DNA of 64,000 nucleotides from Aspidapion aeneum (taxonomy: Eukaryota > Arthropoda > Insecta > Coleoptera > Brentidae), in the NCBI GenBank assembly GCA_963576565.1, contig OY755046.1, forward strand, positions 66,191,583 to 66,255,582, in the 5' to 3' direction. The translations under genes and the position numbers were made by a program. Of the stretch, positions 23,467 through 34,300 are shown piece after piece (position 1 is the first letter of the stretch; each line of letters starts with the position of its first letter). A model generated the notes under the pieces. That model was not told the DNA's origin. It searched no databases and was given only the letters and a program-made list of their open reading frames with translations.

Positions 23467-23885
23467 TTAAGCACAAATTTAAATTCTCGGGTCATTTTCA
23501 TCAAAATCGGGTAATTCACCAGAACTGCATGACTCAAAACTTAAATTTTTCTCTGTTAACATTTCTATGAAAGAATCTGGAATTTCATGATATGTGTCAA
23601 CTTGAACAGTTTTTAAAGCTTTAAAATCAGAAAAATTGAGTTGTTTCAAAACACTCATGGGAATACAATTGTTTCCAAATTTGGTAAACTTTTTAAACTC
23701 TCAAAATCAAAAGTAGTTTCACCAAAATCGTTTTGAATCATGTGCAAAATTTCAAGATGTTTAAGATCCTAAAAACTCTCAGCGTTAAGATTTTTTAAAT
23801 TGCATCCATTTATTCCAAAAAAAGTTACCTTTTCTAATCCTTTAAAAGGAGTTGAAGTTTGAAAATCAACTGTAAAACCGTAGAA
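23467..23885 (-). pseudogene. LRR terminal-exon copy 12
   Basis: Carries TAG in the SFLDLKH region (23768 area) and the 1-nt loss before MSVLKQL shared with copies 4 and 6. Confidence 0.8.
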
Positions 23886-24060
23886 CTCTCAAACTGGTTC
23901 AGAGTATTTAGAATTAAAAGAAAAAATTTCATCAATTGTGGTAAATTTTATAATAATTAAAAGATAAAATTTTATCAATCTTAGTTAATTTTATATTCTT
24001 GTGGTTTTTTAAAAATCTTAACTTAATTTCTTTGATTTGAGAGGCCTTATCTATTCTTTT

Positions 24061-24480
24061 TTAAGCACAAATTTGAATTCTCGGGTCATTTTCATCAAAA
24101 TCGGGTAATTCACCAGAACTGCATGACTCAAAACTTAAATTTTTCTCTTTTAACATTTCTATAAAAGAATCTAAAACTTCAAGATCTGCGTCAACTTGAA
24201 CAGTTTTTAAGGTTTTAAAATTAGAAAAATCAAGCTTTTCCAAAACACTGATGGGAAATGCAATTGTTTCCAAATTTGGTAAACTTTTTAGACTCTCGAA
24301 ATCAAAAGTAGTTTCACTAAAATCATTTTGAATCATGTGCAACGTTTCAAGATGTTTAAGATCCAAAAAACACTCAGCTTTAAGATTTTTTAAATTGCAG
24401 CCATTTATTCCAAGAAAAGTTACCTTTTCCAAACTTTTAAAAGGAGTTGAAGTTTGAAAATCAACTGTAAAACCGTACAA
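24061..24480 (-). pseudogene. LRR terminal-exon copy 13, open throughout
   Basis: The only extra copy with an undamaged frame: 139 codons from LYGFTVDF to PRIQICA and TAA. It lacks the N-terminal half, so it cannot encode the whole protein alone. It could serve as an alternative last exon only if an upstream exon spliced to the AG at GAGAG. It is classed as a partial duplicate because no matching donor was seen. Confidence 0.65.
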
Positions 24481-24655
24481 CTCTCAAACTGGTTCAGAAT
24501 ATTTAGAATTAAAAGACAAAATTTCATCAATTGTGGTAAATTTTATAATATTTAAAAGATAAAATTTTATCAATCTTAGTTAATTTCACATTCTTGTGGT
24601 TTTTGAAAAATCTTAAAATAATTTTTTTGATTTAAAAGGGCTTATCTATTCTTTT

Positions 24656-25073
24656 TTAAGCACAAATTTGAATTCCCGGGTCATTTTCATCAAAATCGGG
24701 TAATTCACCAGAACTGCATGACTCAAAACTTAAATTTTTCTTTTAACATTTCTATGAAAGAATCTGGAATTTCATAATCTGTGTTAACTTAAACAGTTTT
24801 TAAAGCTTTAAAATCAGAAAAATTGAGTTGTTCCAAAACACTCATGGGAAATGCAATTGTTTCCAAATTTGCTAAACTTTTTAAACTCTCAAAATCAAAA
24901 GTAGTTTCACCAAAATCGTTTTGAATCATGTGCAACATTTCAGGATGTTTAAGATCCAAAAAACACTCAGCTTTAAGATTTTTTAAATTGCACCCATTTA
25001 TTCCAAGAAAAGTTACCTTTTCTAATCCTTTAAAAGGAGCTGAAGTTTGAAAATCAACTGTAAAACCGTAGAA
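24656..25073 (-). pseudogene. LRR terminal-exon copy 14
   Basis: Nearest copy to the intact gene. TAA replaces CAA in the KTVQVD segment, and a 2-nt loss shifts the frame near the end. The 25153-25250 interval carries the duplicated flank piece. Confidence 0.8.
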
Positions 25074-25402
25074 CTCTCAAACTGGTTCAGAGTATTTAGA
25101 ATTAAAAGACAAAATTTCATCAATTGTGGTAAATTTTATAATAATTAAAAGATGCTATGTGTAGTAGAATCAGTCTTATTGTTAAATTTTGCCACATTCA
25201 ATATCCAAGAGTTTATTTTTGTCAAACTTTTGGATAAAGGCCATTTTATTTTATTTTATTATTATTTTTTTTTGGTATTTGAATAACAGATTTATATATT
25301 AAAAGATAAAAATGTATCAATCTTAGTTAATTTTATATTCTTGTGGTTTTTGAAAAATCTTAACATAATTTCTTTGATTTAAGAGGCTTTATCTACTCTT
25401 TT

Positions 25403-27305
25403 TTAAGCACAAATTTGAATTCTCGGGTCATTTTCATCAAAATCGGGTAATTCACCAGAACTGCATGACTCAAAACTTAAATTTTTCTCTTTTAACATTT
25501 CTATAAAAGAATCTAAAACTTCAAGATCTGCGTCAACTTGAACAGTTTTTAAGGTTTTAAAATTAGAAAAATCAAGCTTTTCCAAAACACTGATGGGAAA
25601 TGCAATTGTTTCCAAATTTGGTAAACTTTTTAGACTGTCGAAATCAAAAGTAGTTTCACCAAAATCGTTTTGTATCATGTGCAACATTTCAAGATGTTTA
25701 AGATCCAAAAAACACTCAGCTTTAAGATTTTTTAAATTGCAGCCATTTATTCCAAGAAAAGTTACCTTTTCTAAACTTTTAAAAGGATTTGAAGTTTTAA
25801 AATCAACTGTACATCCGTACAAACTTAAAAACTTTAAATTTTGCAGTATCGAAAATGTATTATCAGTAACAGAAAAATCATTTCTTTGAATAGTCAAATT
25901 TTCAAGATTTTTCAACATCTTAAAAACCTCATCATTTATCACGATATCTGAGGAATTAATAACTCTTAAATTATTGATCTTATCACAGCCTTCAAAAGTG
26001 GACTTGTTTAAAGGCACATTGGACTTCCATATGTCAATTGAACTTAGTTTTGGTAAGTTTTTGAATGCTCCATTAATATTTTCAAAAAAACAGCTGGTGA
26101 AATTTAGAATTTGAAGATTAGGCAAGTTGTTGAAGGTATCTTCATATAAAGTACCTAAAATTATAAGAATCTTTTTTTAGCTAAGATAGCGTTCTGAGAT
26201 ATGGTCGAGGGCGGTATTTTCTTTTGATGTACAGGTTAGGGGAAATACCAGGAAATACGTGGGAAGTACTGGGAAATATACTACGAAATACCGGGAAGTG
26301 CTTGGGAAATACCATTAAAATTTGAGGAAATACTGGGAAATACCGTGGGATTATACCGTAGGTATTTCCTTTTGATGTACAAAAATCGGCAAACGAGCCA
26401 CCCCTCGGATATGGTATGATAAAAAGGGTTTATTAAAAAATATACAGGGTGTCCTAGGCAAAAGTACTATGTGGGGATGTCGGAAAAAGATACAATTTTG
26501 TTTAAACGAGACAAAAGTCCAAGCCCCTCAGATGCTCTATCGAAATTATAAATATCTTGAAAATTGAAATACGTACCTATCTCCGCCAAATTGAAAACAA
26601 ATTTAATGAAATTTGGTAGTTTTGTATTAGGAACTACGGCCAATCAAATGACATTAACATTTATTTTCTAGGCCTTCTAGTTTTTTTGTAACTATAGCCA
26701 ACTTTGTTATTTCTTATGGCCGCCATGTTGGATTTATACGTCATTAAATAGATCATAAAAAGAGCTTTTAAACCATGTATCAGAAGCCTATAATTGGATC
26801 ACTCAATTTCGTGCAAAATAAAAAGAAATGTGGGAGATAAAAAACGATTTTTTCGACTTTTCTCAGAAAATTTTAGATTAAAAAAAAATGGTGCTTATAA
26901 AAGTTGTAGATCTTTCTATTACCTAGAACTTTTGTATTTGACTTTTTTTGATAGGTCTAGTTTCGCGCTGAAAATCGTGAAAAAACATCAACTCATAAGA
27001 GTTTTCCCAATTTCACCCAATTCAATAATTCGGATCAACTTTTTTTCTGTTGGAAGCTATATATTTTCCTTAATTTCTAATAGGGCTATATTCGTTTTTT
27101 CCTTTTAAAAGGTCCTAAAATTGCAAAATTATCCAAGTTTCTTACCTCGACAATTCTTTATATCCAGCCATGTTATATCGGGACAAATTTCATCCCGACC
27201 AAACATTTTTAAAGGTCCATCATTTTGGTTCTTGTTAAATTCATAGTCTGTGCAGTATCCATGTCTGGATGAGGCACCCAAATGAGTTTTTGGTACCTCC
27301 GCCAT
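25403..27305 (-). CDS. Leucine-rich-repeat protein, 2 exons seen
   Basis: Exon 27305-27146 (MAEVPKTHLG ... CPDITWLDIKNCR) ends at a good donor CGAG|GTAAG. Exon 26154-25403 follows an acceptor TTATAATTTTAG and continues in frame as GTLYEDTFNNLPNLQILNF, giving about 303 residues ending PRIQICA. At least seven degenerate LRRs of the LxxLxxLxxxNC type follow (LPNLQILNF, LKNLENLTIQRNDF, LQNLKFLSLYGC, LEKVTFLGINGC, LKHLEMLHMIQNDF, LPNLETIAF), then an acidic tail ELPDFDENDPRIQICA. LRR arrays bind proteins; no specific partner can be named. No signal peptide is seen, and an acceptor-like AATCAG lies just upstream of the first exon, so an earlier exon may be missing. The terminal exon is the source of the downstream broken array. 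It is divergent from the THADA-like gene. Confidence 0.7.
26194..26450. repeat. GGGAAATACC-type short repeats in the LRR intron
   Basis: A 10-14-bp unit (GGGAAATACC, GGGAAGTACT, GGAAATACTG) recurs about eight times. It is bracketed by two copies of TATTT(T)CTTTTGATGTACA (about 26215 and 26362). A lone CAGGGTGTCC end follows at about 26443. No coding role. Confidence 0.6.
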
Positions 27306-28372
27306 AATTTTCAAAATAAATTTCTGATTAAATTTAAAAAAAAGGGTATGTTTTGTTATTGTTTTCTTTGGGTTTGGGCGTGGCCTTGAAAAACGTAGAA
27401 ACCGCAGCCTTCGTAAACTAACGAAGGCTGCCTAGAAACGCATACAACTAATGCTTGATCCACAGCTGCATTAGGCTGAGTTCTATTCTTCTCTCTGTTT
27501 AATCGGTAGAAAAATCAATAGAGACGGGAATAATTAGTTCTGTCTTTATCGATTAGAGAAGAAGGGAAATAGAAGCCAAGACTATGGAAAAGAATAAACA
27601 ACATGGAGGTGGTTAAATAAATTAGTTTAAAATTGTGTTTTTAAGAAGCAGTCCAAGCAAACAAGTCATCCTTCAATAGGTTAGTTTTTCAAACTTATCC
27701 AGCCTTTAGGGTGGAATGACACGCAAATAATTAACAGATTTCCAATAACAATTAAATAAGTTGGTTGAGACTGTGACTCTATTATAAAATCAATTTTCCA
27801 TGACACAAGTTTTCCAAGGTTGTCAATTACCCACCTCGTTATTTAATAAATTTATGGTTGATCCACAGCTCTTTTTGCTCCTCTCTGTTTAATCGTGTAA
27901 AAATTGACAGAGATGGAAACTTTAGTTCTGTCTTTATCGTTTAGACAAGAAGAGAAATTGAAGGGACAAATACCATGGAAAATAAGACACAACATGGAGG
28001 TGGATTAAGAATGTAATATAAAATTGTATTTTTGAGAAGCAGTCCAAGCAAACAAGTTATCCCTTAATAGGTTTGCTTTTCAAACTTATCCAACTTTTAG
28101 TGTGGGATGACATACAAATAATTGACAGCCTTGCAATAAAAAATGAATGAGTTGCTTGGGAATGTGACTCAAATTCAAACTTACTCTTTTCCATGACACA
28201 AGTTTTCCAAGGTTGTTAATAGTCTACCTGGTATTTTAAGAATCAGCTGGTTATTGCACCAGGCGAACATAACCACAGTACACGGACCGCAAATAACCCA
28301 ATCTATTTAGAAACAAAATTTTAAAAAAATGTATATTTTTCTTTAAAATTAAAAAAAATTAGTGACTGGAAA
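27306..28372. promoter_or_regulatory. Divergent promoter region between LRR and THADA-like genes
   Basis: The two genes point away from each other with 1.07 kb between start codons, so this block should hold both promoters. It contains an 11-bp-stem hairpin GCAGCCTTCGT/ACGAAGGCTGC (27404-27431) and a tandem duplication. No TATA box was assigned. The regulatory role is inferred from position. Confidence 0.45.
27465..28232. repeat. Tandem duplication of ~385 bp, two diverged copies
   Basis: 27465-27845 and 27853-28232 are direct copies. Both contain CTCTCTGTTTAATCG, TTAGTTCTGTCTTTATCG, CAACATGGAGGTGG, AAGCAGTCCAAGCAAACAAG and CCATGACACAAGTTTTCCAA, with many substitutions between them. Together they fill most of the space between the divergent genes. 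Confidence 0.85.
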
Positions 28373-31300
28373 ATGGCAAATTTTTGTCTAGACTCGGTAA
28401 GTTTACTTCTTTTATCAAACTACATAATTTATAAAAATAAATAAATCAGGCATAAAAGACTAAATTTATAAAAAATCTATTCTGATATTTTTCAGAGTCT
28501 GTGTGAAGATGAATTTGAAGCAATCAGCCAATTATGTTACATTTCCCAACTCTCTGATCTACAGTTGAATCAAAATAATTTTGAAAATGTCACTAAAATA
28601 TGTTACTTGGCTTTACAAAAAATTTCACTACAAAATGAGTTCATTGTCACAAAAATTTTGAATTTTTTTGATATGGTTGAAGAAACAGGAATTATTATTA
28701 TTGAAAAAACAAAAATATTTGTTAGAAACAAACATTTTATTCAACTGATTTTATTATGTTCCTTAAAGCATCACCAAGAAATTTTTCAAGTCAAAAAATC
28801 AACAATTTCAAAAGAGAAAATCAAAAAAATTATACCATACTTTGTAAAACTAATTTTACTAGATAAACCTCTTTCGATTAATGCCCTTAAATTTTTGGAT
28901 TTCCTTCTCAAAAAGAGGAAAGACATTTTAGATAAAAAAAATATCATAGATATTTTAAAATTGGTTAACTATGGAGCAGTATCACCAATTGATGGATTTA
29001 AATATTATGGTCAAAATTTAGCCAAAACACTTCTACAAGAAATACAAGTGAAAAATATTTTTGAAGTAATAAATTTACCAGAAAGAGGAGTTCCTACAGA
29101 AGCTCTAGCACCACTACTAGATTTACTAACTCATGATGACACAAAAATTGTAGAAAAAATAATACAAATGTTCTCCAACAACATAGAAAGTAGAGATGCA
29201 GGATTTTTGTATAAAGAATTAACAAAAACAAACTTTAATGTTTGGAAGAAAAAAACATACCCAGTTTTTGCCAAACACCTTCAAGATATTGATGTGAATG
29301 GTGAATTTTATGAAAGTCTCATAAAATATTGGATACCTACTACTATCCAAGCTTTCAAATCAGAGTTTTATGATTTTTTAAAACAACAACCTATAGATAA
29401 TGTCCTACAAGCTAATGCTTTGTTAGAAACTAGAAAAAAAGGGTATTATGAAAATAGATATAATGGTGACTTAAAAATATATCTTAACAACAAAAACACA
29501 TCAGATATAGGTTTAAAAACTCTCTGCACATTTTCTAAAAAGACTATACAACCAACTTTATTAGAAACTGAGTTTCTAGTGAATTTTTTATATTCTGCAG
29601 ACAGTGAATCGTTAGACAATGATCAAATCAAAAGTTTAAGTAAATTTTTTTCACAAATTTTTTTGGTAGCCCATGAAAATCTTAACAAAAATGAGAATTA
29701 TCAGACCTTTGACTACCAAGAGTTTTTAAGTACAGTGTTTAATTATTGTATAAAATGTTTTGAAGCTACTAAAAAAGAATTGGCATCTCAAGTTTTGTTA
29801 GTTATCTGGGATATCGCCATTGGATCTTCAAACAATTTAAGCCTAAACTACAAGAATTGTGGTTATGAGACATTAGAAAATAAATTTTTTGAACAATGTT
29901 TAGGAATATTTACACAATACTCAAAGATATTAACAGATCTTGTACAAAAAATCTTTAAAAATGAAGCTAACATGAATATTGGATCAAATTTTGCCAAGTT
30001 GGTTGGTGGAGATTATTATGAACTTAATGTGGATATTAAAAATGACAAACTGTTTGAAGTTATAGAAAATAGTGGTGAATTGGCATCCATAGAACTTGTA
30101 GATAATGTAAAAAATTATGTGGTAATATCAATCGGAAAAAATAGCTACAAAGACAATAAAGCATTTTTGATACAAGTGCTAAAAAATATTAAAGAAGAGC
30201 TAGAAAATTTCGAAAGAAATGATTTCAAATTAGTTTTACACTTGGAAATTTTGTATACTATTAATGATGATATAAAAATTGTAGAAACTCCTTTAATTGT
30301 TGAGGTTATTAAAAAGTGTTTAAGTGTAATTGAAACAATTTTGGAAAAAGATAAACTAGACCAGGAAAATTTTAAGAAACTAAAAGTCGTGGAAGCTTTT
30401 ATAAATGTAAGTTTGTTTGGTCTTTTTGTGTTTAAAATTTGTTAAATTCAGAGCCAGTTTAAAGGATCTTTCTATTGTCACCGTGTTCTTCCATCCACTT
30501 CCCTCATGTTCCTTCAAATCGTCCGCTCATCTCATTTTGGTTCTACCTCTACTTTTTTTATTTTCCCAAGGTCTCCAGTTTACAATATATTTGTTCCATC
30601 CGTCTTTTGTCAAATATTATGACCGGCAAACTTCCATTTTAATTTGGTGACTGACATCCCTTACTTTTGTTTTATTTCTTATCCATTCATTCCTTTTTCT
30701 ATCTGTTACCTTTACATGTAGCATTTGTCTTTCCATTGATCTTTGGGCCTTTGTTACCTTATCCATGTTTGATTTTTTAAGTGTCTAGGTCAGGGTAGAG
30801 TCCCTGTATGTTGACATATTTGGATATATTATCCAAATATGTCAACATACAGGGACTCTAGGTCTGGGATCCATAAGTGAGTATAGGAAGGATACATTGG
30901 TTACCCACTTTCGTTTTGAGGTACTGAGGATATTTTTAATTTTTTAAGATGTAGCTTAATTTACCGAATGTTGTCCAGGCCAATCTTACTCGTCTCTTGA
31001 TTTTAGCTGTTTGGTTTTCTTTTCTTAGTTTAATAATTTGTCCGAGATGTATATATACAGGGTGTCCCAGAACTAATGGTACATCGTTAAACTGTAGATT
31101 CCTTGGGTCAAAATATTACGATTTAGCCATACTTAGCTTAGTCCAAAAGTTCGTATTAACCGAGATACAGGGTGTTAAACTTTATTTTTTCAATTTGATT
31201 TTCTTTAATAACTTTTTTACTAATTAAAATTTTTGCAAAAACTAACCAGCCTGTGAGTTTTTTTAAAATTGGCAAGACGATTCCGTTGAAAAATTTGATG

Positions 31301-34300
31301 TACAGAGTACAGGGTGTTCTTTGAATCACTGTCATTGCATAAAAATCAGTGTATTTTTCTTGTACCTCGGTGTATACCAGTTTTTATGTAAAATAATGGT
31401 TTTTCCATCCTTTTTATGTAAAATAGTTATACTGTTTTAAAGTCGCTCAGAGCAACGATTTTTGAGATTTTTGGATTTAAAGTTTTTATTGCATGTGAGT
31501 GATATGCCTAATTTATGTATGATACTTTCTTCAATTCTTTCTACTAATTAATAATTTTGCACAAAAAATTGGGATTAGTGGTTTTTGGGCATGGACAATA
31601 TAATTTGGGTAAAAAAAAATATTCTACAGGATGTTCTCTAGGTCGGTACCGTTACATTAAAATAGGTCTAACGTTTTTGTTTCGCGGTGTATACAAGATT
31701 CTATTAAAAACATTAATTTTTAATTTTTTTTAAGTAAAAAAATTATAGCTTTTAGATGTCGCTTAGAGCAAAGGTTTTCAAGATATTTAAATTAGAAGTT
31801 TTATTGTATGCGTATAAGATTTTTGATTAAATTCTTACTTACTTCATACATATCAATACTTTTTATAGCATTCTAAGATTTTACACGTTTTCTTAAAAAA
31901 TAGTGAAAAAATATACAGCGTGGTTCTTGAATTATCATAAATGTGTTAAAACAATTGTTATTGACCGTTATTGCAACTGTGTAAGGCTATGTTTTTAATG
32001 ACGAACCAAAACCTCTTTGGTTCGTCCCGCCTTCCTTTTTGTAAATATGTTCTTTTTACTATAATTTACCAAATTGGTTCGAATTAGGCTATTTGGTGAT
32101 TCACTAGAGCATTTTCTATTTTTTGTTTATTTAGTATTAATTAACTAATTAAGTACTTAAAATTACTGGGTTATTTGCATTTGAAACTCCCGCGGTTTTA
32201 AAGGCAAATATTACAATTTGCTATAATTAATTTACTTTACATAAAATGCATTTTGAATTACTAAGGTTCCTAGTTCCTTTAATATGGACCTTCGTAATCT
32301 CATTCCTTTCTACTTATTCCTTTTCTCCTACGCCTATGGATTAACGACGCCACTGGGCGCCATGTGGGAGAATGAACGCAGTAGCGATATCTGCTGCAGC
32401 AACAGAGAGAACCGTTTCGCCTTCGAACGATAATACACGCGTGTTAGCGACTCTCCTACCACATTCATGTGGGGTGCAAAAAGCACGGTTTAACAGCGTG
32501 TCCTCCCATGAGTTCCGCTTCCTGTATAAAAATGGTAAGTGAAAATGCATTATTTTTACCTTACATACATTTGTTTATTGCTACACTAACCTAGAAGGTA
32601 AACTAGACCATTTCAGAATCCCTTGTACCAGCTTAGCCTATGACCTTATTCCCTTAAAATTACAGTCCACATCTGACACCGTTAAATTCCAGACAACTCT
32701 CCTATCTGGACCACCAGGGAGCCCCATTTTTGATCCTTAGCGACCCGGATTTCTGGAATCGTTTTTTTGCCTTTTTAGGTTAGTTTTTTTTACTGGTTTC
32801 AAATGCAAGAAAAACCCTTGTTTTTCCTAAATGCCTTTTTTACTGGTTTCAAATGCAAGAAAAACCCTTGTTTTTCTTACATGCCTACTTTAGAAAACCC
32901 CTAGGTTTCTAAAATACATTTTGCGATTTTTTTTTGTGTAAAAACAAATGCAAGAAAAACCCTTGTTTTTCTTACATGCCTACTTTAGAAAACCCCTAGG
33001 TTTCTAAAATACATTTTGCGATTTTTTTTGTGTAAAAATTAAATATTTTTAACAATAAATTTAGCCTTTTCATGCGAAAAACCAAACACAGATAAAATCT
33101 GTAAACTACTATGCTTTTTTTTGTTGTTTCGAATAAATCAAGTTTTTTCGTTTCTTTTTTGTAAAAAAAAAACCGTATGGAATTTGGGTGTTTTTTTGTT
33201 TGTCACTGGAAATAGTTTAAAATAGTGTCTGCAAAGTGCTATTATTTTAGCCGTTGTGCCTTCACATTTGTGGATTGCTATAATTATATCCAATTTGCTC
33301 GAAAAAAATCTCCAAATTGCCATATTCATTTTTGCTTGTTGCAGATTGCTATGACTATATCCGATTGCGGATGCTTTACTATATTCGTTTTTGCGTAAAA
33401 ATTGCTATGAATATATCTATTTCTAATTTACTATTATAATATCTGTCTGCAAATGGCTATGATTGTATCCATTTTTTGCGTGCATAATAAATTTTGAAGG
33501 AAATTTAATTCTTAACTTGAGAATTTGTTTTCGTGTAAAGGCAGATAAATAGTTTTACCAAATTAAATGCTTTTGATTTGTAGGTATTTATTTTTAAATT
33601 TAATACATAGTAGGTACCTACTTATTTGAATTCGCGAGGCGAAGATAAAAAAACTTATACACAAGTTTTTTGTTATCATTAGTTTGCATCGGGTATTTTC
33701 TTTACTTTTGTGCGCTTATAGTTTGATTATTGTAATTAAACGTAGGACATTAATATTTATACAGGGTGTCCAAATTTTGATTTTTTTTCAGTTTACCTAA
33801 TTTTTGTCAATTATTTTTTGGATTTTTTTTTAAATCATGTCTAGTTCGGATAAAATTTTAAAGGCTAAAGCCTTGCGCTATAGTGCGATTTCACAGCTAA
33901 ATTTGATCATTGAATCCGCGACCCTCGCAAAAAATGACCCTGCCTATCACAGCGGCTTTAAAGTCAAATTTCGGACATTGTCAAAAATCAAAAAAGATTT
34001 TGAAAAGCACCATAATACTTTGTTGACGTTGGTAGCCTCTGATGAGGATCGCTTAGTAGTAGAAAACAAAGTGGCTATGGACTTTTGCAAACGCTGTGAC
34101 GAGATTTCCACTATATTTTACGAACTTTTCGAACTACCCTTTGAAGATGGAGGGCTTTTGAGCAGTACGATAAATCCCATGGGCAGTCCCTGTGCCTCCA
34201 CAGACCAGCATGGTTTACTGCCTAGGATAAAAATACCTCTTTTTCAAGGGGAATTTAAGGAGTTTCCAACCTTTTTGCAAGCCTTTAATGCTACCGTGCA

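Larger units (their letters stand above)
16264..25073 (-). repeat. Array of 14 partial copies of the LRR gene terminal exon
   Basis: Fourteen ~415-420-bp copies of the C-terminal third of the LRR gene lie head to tail on the - strand, spaced mostly 584-595 bp. A two-copy block of 1187 bp is repeated (17593, 18780, 19967), so the array has higher-order structure. Intervals of 746, 749 and 1179 bp contain a copy of downstream flank (GCTATGTGTAGTAG...). Each copy is preceded by a conserved non-coding stretch ending CTGAACCAGTTTGAGAG. Nearly all copies are broken, and several lesions are shared between copies. Confidence 0.9.

Noticed and set aside
25593..25889. 98-codon + strand frame
   Set aside because: Antisense shadow of the LRR exon.
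32341..32550. 69-codon - strand frame, also at 39494-39703
   Set aside because: It lies in both LTRs of the BEL element and is identical because the LTRs are; antisense to the element, no motif.
32727..32760. Primer binding site downstream of the 5' LTR
   Set aside because: The sequence after the LTR could not be matched with confidence to a specific tRNA 3' end, so no site was annotated.
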